From Halictus rubicundus (lineage: Eukaryota > Arthropoda > Insecta > Hymenoptera > Halictidae): DNA of 64,000 bases. Positions within the stretch are counted from its first letter, which is position 1, and every line of letters starts with the position of its first letter. Shown here one piece after another: positions 1 through 9,200 of this stretch. Under the pieces are notes generated by a model. The model searched no databases and was not told the origin of the DNA. It was given only the letters and a program-made list of their open reading frames with translations. The DNA lies in the NCBI RefSeq assembly GCF_050948215.1, contig NC_135152.1, positions 7,474,310 through 7,538,309 of the forward strand, given 5' to 3'. The position numbers and the translations under genes were made by a program.

Positions 1-221
1 CAAGTGTTCCGCGGGGTTGGCGTGGATGTTGGGCAGGTAACTGTGCGCAACTGGCTGTTGCGTCGAGACCCCCATTGTCCTGTGGGACCTCGAGGTCACG
101 TCCTCTTCGTCCGAGCTGTGGGAACTCGCGAGGTCTAAGCTCCTCCCTCCACCACCCTCCGCTTGGGACCCATCTGAGTCTGACTCGGAGTCTCTCCGCT
201 GATTTCGTGTTTCAGGCGGTT
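1..221 (-). CDS. stan: stan exon 13 (partial): acidic Ser/Asp-rich tail, continues beyond window
   Basis: Residues 2883-2956. Not an obvious open frame from an ATG, but in the phase set by exon 12 it reads without a stop as a flamingo tail: RRDSESDSDGS, then RSLDLASSHSSDEED, then MGVSTQQPVAHSYLPN. The acceptor TTTTAG lies at 225-222. The reading frame is open at base 1, so the stop codon and 3' UTR lie to the left of the window. Confidence 0.88.
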
Positions 222-3200
222 CTAAAATTCAGTCTGGTTAATACACTTTATACAGTCTAGTTAATAAAGAAGGCTCGCTTTAATAGCTTAACCTTTTGCA
301 CTCGAATGGCGAATCTAGGGCCACTCGAATGGCGAATCTGATCTGAAAATATTCCAGGTCAGAAGAAATGTCTTGGTTTTGGAGTTGAAACAGCTTCGAG
401 TGCAAAAGGTTAAAAAGCTCGTTCTACATGTATGACCATAGCCCAGTGCTAGCGATTATCTTTTTAGGGGATGCTAGGGTACCTTGTCTGGAGTGCAGTG
501 CCGATCGGTGACTCCTGGACGACATGTACGGGTCCCTATCGCTATTATAATTACTTGTGGACGTGGACGTGTGTCTTAAATGAGTGTCGCTACGGTATGG
601 GCTGGACCCAGTCTTATTTGTACTTCGTGAAGTTGTACTACTCGTTGAAACTCCCACGTGAACCCTCCTGCAGACTGACTCGGCTCCGCTGTACGTTGAC
701 GAATACGCCATTGCAGATCGCTGAAAGATTATTGGACGTTCTAAGATTCTCTTCGAATTAATTAACTACTGACAATCTAATTGTTATATACCCACCGAGT
801 GACCGTTCACATTCTGACTGCTACTTCCATTCCCCATGCTTCCCTCCAGCAATGGTGTCTTCTTTCCGATACACCTCAGAAGACTCAGGTATAAGTTCCT
901 TCGCACTCTGCCATTGATGAAGCAGTAGCCGATCAAACTGAACGCCGCGTGAACCACGACCGCTATACTAAGCAGGTAAGACAGAGTTGGAGAATTCTCG
1001 GACGCGTTCAGCACTGTCAGAGTCCAAGTGGAGCCGAGCAAAGGCAGCGAGGCCACTGACAACCATAACAACGTCCTCAGGTTCCCGAAGCCCATGATGT
1101 GCTCCTTCAGGGTAAACGCCGCTCTTATGGACATGATCAGGATGCAGAAGTTGACGAACACTGCCAGGCAGACTGGACCAATTAGGGACCAGATTACGGT
1201 CTCGTAAATTGATAACCAGCAGCTAGGACAAAAAAGATAGTTAAAAATTACAGCTTTTTGAATGTGCTTCTTAATACGTTGACTGCCATGTCAGTCATAT
1301 GTTTGGACACAAACGAAACATTTTCATTTTGCATAGAGATCCGCAGTGTAATGATTAAATGATACTTTGATTTTGTGGAATTCTTTGGAGGTGATTGTTC
1401 GGCAGTCAACATGTTAAAATAATGTTTGAAACAATTAGCTTACAAGTAGAAGTTTCCATACTGATCGGCCCTAACGCCGATTGTCAGTCCCACGATGATG
1501 GCAGGTGCACCATAGCCCATGGTGTAATAGAACCTCATTTGGCCATGATTCACGTCCCTCATCTCAGTGAGCATTCGATACAAATGAATCGAGTCTACCA
1601 GGGTCCAGGCGAACGTGCTCAGCCAGGCATAGTGTAGACTAATTGCAGTCAGTTTGCATGGGAACTCGTTAGAGACTAGAGGACTCCTGGCTTTAAGTGC
1701 TATCAGGTATAGCACCTCGGCGAAGAACACGCACATCACTAAATTCTTGTGGATGCTGTTCGAGTTGGTGCCGCCACCTCTTATCAGAGATAGAATGAGC
1801 AAGGCAGACAGTAGTAAAGGCAACGCGAGCATGAATGCGCTGTAACTGGTTACGTCCTCTAACAGAGACGGCTCAGGGACGTACTCCAGGTCGAGGACAT
1901 CAGTTAATATTGCGAAAGTGGATAGTTGCAAACAGGAGCAGTTCACGATCGTGCCGAAGGACAGAGAATCGTCCTCTACTTCTGTTGTGCATCCCATTCG
2001 GCTCCATTCGCCGGTCCTGAAATGTCCAAACCAATTAAAATTAATAAGTAGACTGCAGATTTTAAATATTTATAACTACACTGTGAATTGTATACATTTA
2101 CGATAAAACTAGGTAGATCTATAAAAAATAGATATAATAGGGCAGAGATATAAAAAAGATTTAAATAGTCTCGCAATTAATTCAATTCTTATTTTTTGTC
2201 CATTAATGAGTTAGATCATCGCCAATGACTTACCCTCTCGCTGTGCTCCAATGCACACACTGAGGATTCGTTCTAGTCTTGAGATCGTCCTTCTCGCTGA
2301 GCCACAGACTGATTTGCACCGGAGTCTGCAGAGGTATGCCAGTCAAGGATTCGTAGCCGCCATCATCATCAGTGGGGACTAATACGGATACTGTAATAAC
2401 CGGCGAACCAACAGCTACTTCGACGCCCCACCTCACAGCCACTGAATCGTCAAATCTGTAACAAAATTTATACAAATGTAGGACATAGTCTTCCCTATTC
2501 ATTGACACTGCTGCATCAAAACTATTAGGTCAGTGCAAAAGTTCATGCCCGATTCTTCGTTGCATTTTAATACGAAATCAAATTTTTGTAATCTTTTCGT
2601 TGTTTTAAATTTTACCAACGCATTTTTCCGCAGTTTAGCACTGCCTTAATACATATCTAAGAGATTTACCTTTGAGGCAGAAGAGCTCCTAATTGTTTAT
2701 ATTGCACATAGCTGAGCACAGCCTTCCGATTAACTAAACTGTTCTTAACATTCAATTCTCCCTGTACCAAAGGCTTGATTCCTAATATGCTAAGTGGTAC
2801 TCGTATCTTCGAGTGCGGGTCAAATCTGTTCGGGTCCGCCATGTAATTATTATATTTTGGGAATGATATCGAAGGTCCAAAATGTGCGGGCGATGACAAG
2901 AACGCGGACGTGTCTGGCAAGATGACTTTCTGATCAGCTTCCGTTGGCCTGGCTGTGGATGCTGATGGATCCTCTTTGTACTCCGCTGTCTCGTATCCGT
3001 ACAGGCTCTCCGAAGTCACCACGTCCAGACCCATCACTGAAATACACGACAATCAAATTAGGAAAATATAATTAATCAGTAGACTGCGAACTTTTATCAA
3101 TTTCTTAACACATCACTCAATAAGTCCCCGGTCTGACATATATGGCAACATTGTTGACAGACCCACGTGATTTCCGGGTAGTACTAACCTTCAAACAGTA

Positions 3201-6200
3201 CGTGTCAAAATTTCATGACATTCTGACCGTTAGTTTAAAGGTTACAGTCGTTTTAGTGGCCCCAGTTTTGTAATTTTCAAGACAATGGATAGAAAGGAAT
3301 TTCGTGTGTTGATTAAACACTGTTTTTTGATGGGGAAAAATACTGTTGAAGCCAAACAGTGGCTTGATAAGCATTATGAGGACTCTGCACCAGGGAAATC
3401 AACGATTATTGACTGGTATGCTGAATTTACAATACAAGCACTGATGATGCAGAACGCTCTGGTCGCCCAAAATCGGCAGTTGTTCCGGAAAACATAAAAA
3501 ATGTCTGTTGATGTATGAGAGTATGTTGATGAATAAAGTAAAAAAATAAATATGAGAGTATGTTGGTGAATAAAGTGGAATTTCTAAAAAAAAATTCGTT
3601 TTTCTTACAATTAGTTAGACCGGAGACTTATTGAGTGATGTGTTAGATACAAACATGGCGACGTGAAAATGGTTTGGTGCCAAGGGTTAATGGGTGGAAC
3701 TATGGAACTCAACTCACCGACATTAGAGTCAACAACCTCAAACGGATTGGTAAAAGTATCATGTTGCGAAGCAGTCAGAGTCTTCAGGTACTTCGCCATG
3801 GCCTCTAAAACCTTGTCAGGTGTGTCTCCATTAAGAGTCTCGATCCTGTCCCACTTGTCCACATACTTAGCCATCAAGACACCGCTGGTGATGCCCACCA
3901 AGTGGGAAACATAATCTTTATCCTGGCTGTGAGTCAAATTCAGACCCACCAGGCTCTCCTCATACTTCAGCAACATGACCAACAAGGACTCAGCAATCAG
4001 CAGATCAGCTCCATACATATGTGTAGTCACATTGACTGCACGATGAACGTCCTTGGCTACCTTGACAGCCACATAGGTGTTCAACGTGAGATCCTTGGTC
4101 TCCAAAGCAGCCAGTTGATGTCTCTGCTCGATGAAGGCCTCGGAGGTGCAGTTAAAAAGATCAGGCTCCTGCCAGCCTCCCAACGCGTCGTCACAAGACC
4201 TAGAGGTCTTTCCCTCGGCACTCCCAGGGCAGTCCTCGATTGCTGTAACGCCAAACTTTGTTCTGGGCCACCAGAGACCCTCAGCGTAGGACCTAGGACA
4301 TCCGTCGTACACCACCTCGCAGCCTCTTAGGGTGACTTCAGCGTAAGGATTAGGACAAGCAGTGCAGGATCTTCCTATGACTCCAATTCGACATCTGCAT
4401 TGGCCATTCTCGGTGTCGCAGCGTGGACCAAAGCTGCCTGTAGCGTAGCACTCGCAGGGGATACACTCTTTTTTCCCAGAGGGTTGATAGTGATTTTCTT
4501 TGCAGTAGCATTCGCCGGTTGTCTTGTTGCAGGCTGGGTCGTAACCTTTGGACTCGTCGCAGCGACAGGGGCCGCAGACTGGTGAACCCCACCAGGTCGC
4601 AGGACAAGGTTGATCGGCCCTGATCTCGCAGTACTCTCCGGAATACTCTGGGGAGCTGCATTCGCATTTGTAGCCTCTGCAAGTAGAAGTAGGATGGAGT
4701 GTGTTACAGGTAGGTTTAAATCTGATTAAATAGTTGCAATTGCTTTAACAGTTCTTCAAAAAGTATGTTTTTCACCTCCCAATTTCATGGTTGTTTTCAC
4801 CCCCTAGATATGGAACTAATGGAAATAATGCAATTATACTCTATTTCTTCTGTTTTACTCAATGAAAAATTACAAGAAAAGAGAACACATTTGGTCACCT
4901 CATCCGGCTATACCCTTCGATTAACACGAACCTGCGAGCATGACGGTCCTCAACGCAGGTCCCAGTGTTGTTGCAAGGATTCAAGTCGCAGACTCGTTCA
5001 CAGTCTCGGCCCACTCTCCCAGCAGCGCAGACGCATTCGCTAGCCTGCCACTTCGCCTCGCAAATAGAAGCCTCAGGGCAATCGACATTACACTCCTCCT
5101 CAGAACTGCAGCCAGTAGCAACGTTCTCCTGCACGGTGGGTCTCAGTAGGACACTCTGATTGCTACCAATGCGAATATCCTGAAGACAACCATCGAAGAA
5201 CGGTAGCTCGGTGTTCATGGACTGATCTGGTCCTCCAACTAGAATCCTGCCGACGTAGAGTCCCTGCAATTTAGCAGGCAACGGTGAGGACATGGGCCTG
5301 TTGCGGTAGTCGATGTCCAAGGACACTTGACCACTTTGCCAGACGATCTCTATCCTGTGCCACTCTCCATCCGCCACGTTGTTCCAGGTTTGAATGATAT
5401 CCGCACCATCCAATAGAGCTACCAATTTCTCATCTCGGATCTCAAATAAAGCTGAACTGTTCTGACCAATCTGCACGTTCATCACGAAAGCCTGCTTGGC
5501 CCTGGTCCTCAAGCTAAGAGCCGTCAACCAGGGGAGCTGTATGGGTCTCAGCAAAGGATTGAAGCTCAGCATCCCATCTCCATGGAAGCTCCAAGGTTTG
5601 CCAACCTCATCCGCACAATTAGGTCCCGCGAAGTTCTCCTCGCAGTCGCAAACAAAACCGGACCAGATCTCCTTGCACTTGCCGTTGTTCTTGCAAGGCG
5701 AAGAAGAGCAGAATGAAGCTTTCTCAGGACAGCCCGGATTGGTGCCATTGTCTGCCACGAACGAGTTCAGATCAATGAACGTGTGGTCGATATACAGTTC
5801 ACTGATGCAGCCCACGAAGTCCTTATTTCTGACTTGGAAGCTGGATGGTATAGCTGGTAGACCACCGAGTTGCAGAGGTCCTGTGAGGTCCAGGAACCTG
5901 TGACAGGTTTCCGTGACGATGTTGCAGCGATCCTCAAGCACCTGCTCGCTTCTACCAGCGCACGACCACTTGGAGCCGAGACGATCGCCGTATTCTAGAG
6001 CTAAAGCAACGTCGCAGTTGTCTAATGATACTGTTACGGTTTTGTTGATGTAGGAGACTTCTACTTCGTGCCAATCGCCATCAGAGATACCGCCAGGTAT
6101 ACTGGCTCCTGCTCTAGTGATCTCGTCTCCTAGGGAGAAGCTGAATTGGATTTGGGAGTCTACAATCTCAAGTGCTATGAAGTCGTGTCTCTCGTTGTAA

Positions 6201-9200
6201 CGACCGTTGTAGAGGAGCAAGCCGTTTGAAGCCTCGGTGGCGAACCTGTTAAAGATTATAGGGTTAATACAAAGAAGGAAATGTTAGCTCTGTTGTAGCG
6301 AAGTCCGGAAAGACGAAAGATCCGCAGTCTAACGATAACAAACCTGAGTCTGATGTGCAGCCTATGTCTCTGCCTCAGAGAAGCGAAAGTGAGGAACGTG
6401 GCAGGTCCAAAGCTGCGAGCTTTGAGCTCACAGAGGGGTGTCACGCTCTCCAACGTTGTAACAGGACAGCCTTCGCAAGTGAAGCCCCCCGTGGTCTTGA
6501 TGATGCACTGGGAGCCACCTTTGCACACCCCCGGTGCGCAAGAGTCCTTATCCAGCGAGATCTCGCAATTATCACCCGCATACTCGTGTGTACAGGAACA
6601 AGCGTACCCACCCTCCTTCCGGTAGCATGTTCCGCCATGCATGCAGGGGTTGGAGTAGCAGAGATTGACTTCAGTGTCGCATAGATAGGACTCTTTGCTT
6701 CCGGTGAAGCCCGTGGCGCATCGACACGCGAACGTGGTCACCGGATAAATCGGCCTGAAGAGCACAGTATTACTACTAGCAAAGCCTGAAGCGTTGCCAA
6801 ACTTCAGAACAGTTAGACACTCTTCAAAGTTCAAACAGGGCTCCCTGACGCAGAGATTGTCGTCAAAAGGCAGCACGGTGACGGTAGCTAATCTCGCCAG
6901 GATGCCTCTGTTTAGGTACACGCGTTCTTGAAGAAACTGAGGACTGTAGAACTCGTCCGTGACACCTGGCTCCACTCTGCGAGCAGAGAAGCTCACGTTC
7001 AGGATCTTCCCGTGGACATTCGCGTCCTCCTGGATGCTGAACAGGAATATATTCTCTCTCGGACAGGGTATGATCGCTGCCAGACCATCCAGAAAGTAGC
7101 CTAACAGTGGACTAAGGAATGCTTCCGCTGTCATGTCGTCCAGTCTCACTGTGATCGAGTTCAGAAGCATTTTATCGGTGATCAACCTCACGGAGAGCGT
7201 CATGGTTGCCTTCACCTCGTTGATGCTGTCCGTGACGGACACCTCCATGGTCGCCACTCGAGGAACATTGGTGTTTAGCTGAGGAGACAGTCTGATTTCG
7301 CCTGTGGTGCGATTTAACTCGATCAGGTTCGCGTTGTTGCCCGCTAAGATGGTGTAGGTCAGTTTATCCGCAACGTCCGCGTCCACTGCTGGGATCTTCC
7401 CGATGGGAGTGGTGGGGAAGAAGTCCTTGAAGTTGTTGAAGATGATCTGAAAGTCCTTCAGCACCGGGGCGTTGTCGTTTACATCGGTCACCAGGATTTG
7501 GACGAGGGCGTCCGATCGCAATGGCGGCGAAGCTGCACGCACTACTAGTTCGAACTTCTTCTTAGGGGATTCGTAGTCTAGTTCTTCGAGGGTGATCAGT
7601 TCTGCGCGGTCAGCGCCGGGTCTGACGTTCAGAGCAAAGCTGTTCGAGTCTTCTCCGCCGATTACGGAATATTGGACAACGGCGTTGGGACCCTCGTCAG
7701 GGTCGTGGGCATAGATCTCGCCGACTGTTGAACCTATCGGGGAGTTCTCAGCTATGTACAAGACTATTTTGTCGTTTTCGAAGGCAGGTGGCGAGTCATT
7801 CACGTCCTCGATTTTTATGATCACTGGCACCACTGAAGAGAGAGACGGAGAACCTCTGTCCATGGCCACCGCCTTCAAGGCGTACCTGGCGACGGATTCT
7901 CTGTCCAATGGTTTTGCTGTGCGGACTATGCCTGTAGTTGAGTCCACAGCGAAGGCTCCGTCACCGTCGTCTTCCAAAGCGTATCGAACCTGAACAAAGA
8001 GTAACATTAATATTAACCACTCGGAAGACGGATTGTTTTAAAACAAAAGAAAGAATAAAAAATTTTTAATTTTGAGAAAAATAAAGACTTATTTGATCTT
8101 CAAGAATGTAATCTTTCTGATAATTGCACAATTATTTATAAATTCCAAGGACCCCGTTGCGGTCTTCAATTGAAGCAGGCGTTTCTTATAATTGCATCCA
8201 TTAGCAGATAATTAAATAAATTCGAATTCAGTAGTAAATTAAAATACATGAACTTAAATAGAGAAGATGATCATTCCCTTTAGGGTGAATCACCCTGCAT
8301 ATTGGAGTCATGAATCTTAAAAAGACCAAGCCCCGAAAACCAAACAATCAACAACACCGTGCGCCAGCATCAATTTGAACCAGCAGCAGCTTCAGAAAAA
8401 GGCACAAAGCAACAAAACATTCTTCATGAATGATAAGGCAGCGACGTGATCTCGCCCCCTGCACTTCAGAACCACTCGAGACGCAGCATATTACAGAGGT
8501 CACTCGAGAACAATGAAGCCAAGCGGGACAAAGCCCCTCAAAGACACACTCACCCTCCCATTGAGATCCGTATCCGCATCGGTGGCGGATACCCTGAGGA
8601 CACTGGTGCCCACGAGAACGTCTTCCGGAATGGAGCCTTGATACTGAGGGGCTTCAAAGGCGGGGGCGTTGTCATTCACATCCGTCACCGATATCTCAAC
8701 GTCGGTGGTGTCTGAGAGGGGTGGCACACCCCCATCTCTAGCAGTAACCGTCAGCAAATAAGCTGGGACTAACTCGCGATCGAGCGCCTTGGTGGTGGTA
8801 ATGGCTCCCGTTTGGGGGTTGATAGTGAACTCCGAGGCTCCCTGGTCTCCGCTATCAGTGTCCAAACTATAAGTAACCTGGGCATTCTTCCCCACATCCG
8901 AATCAGTTGCGCTGACAACCAAAACGGTGGTGCCGATAGGGGCGTCTTCAAAAACGGAGACAGAATAAGGTGCATTTTCAAAAACAGGTGAGAAATTATT
9001 GGCGTCCGAGATGTTGACGTAAACCAGAGCTGTGTCAGTTCTTCCTCCGCTGTCAGAGGCTGTGACCGTCAGCACGAATCTCTTTTCTTGTTTGTAGTCC
9101 AATGGCTGAGCAACCGTGATCAACCCTCGACCGTTCTGAGACGCTATTGAGAAACGACCTCTCGTGTTGCCTGCTGTGATCTCATAATGGATCCTCGCGT

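Noticed and set aside
784..796. In-frame stop after stan exon 11 as the natural end of the protein
   Set aside because: A phase-0 donor at 796 and an exon 12 encoding a typical flamingo tail 75 bases on show that the gene continues.
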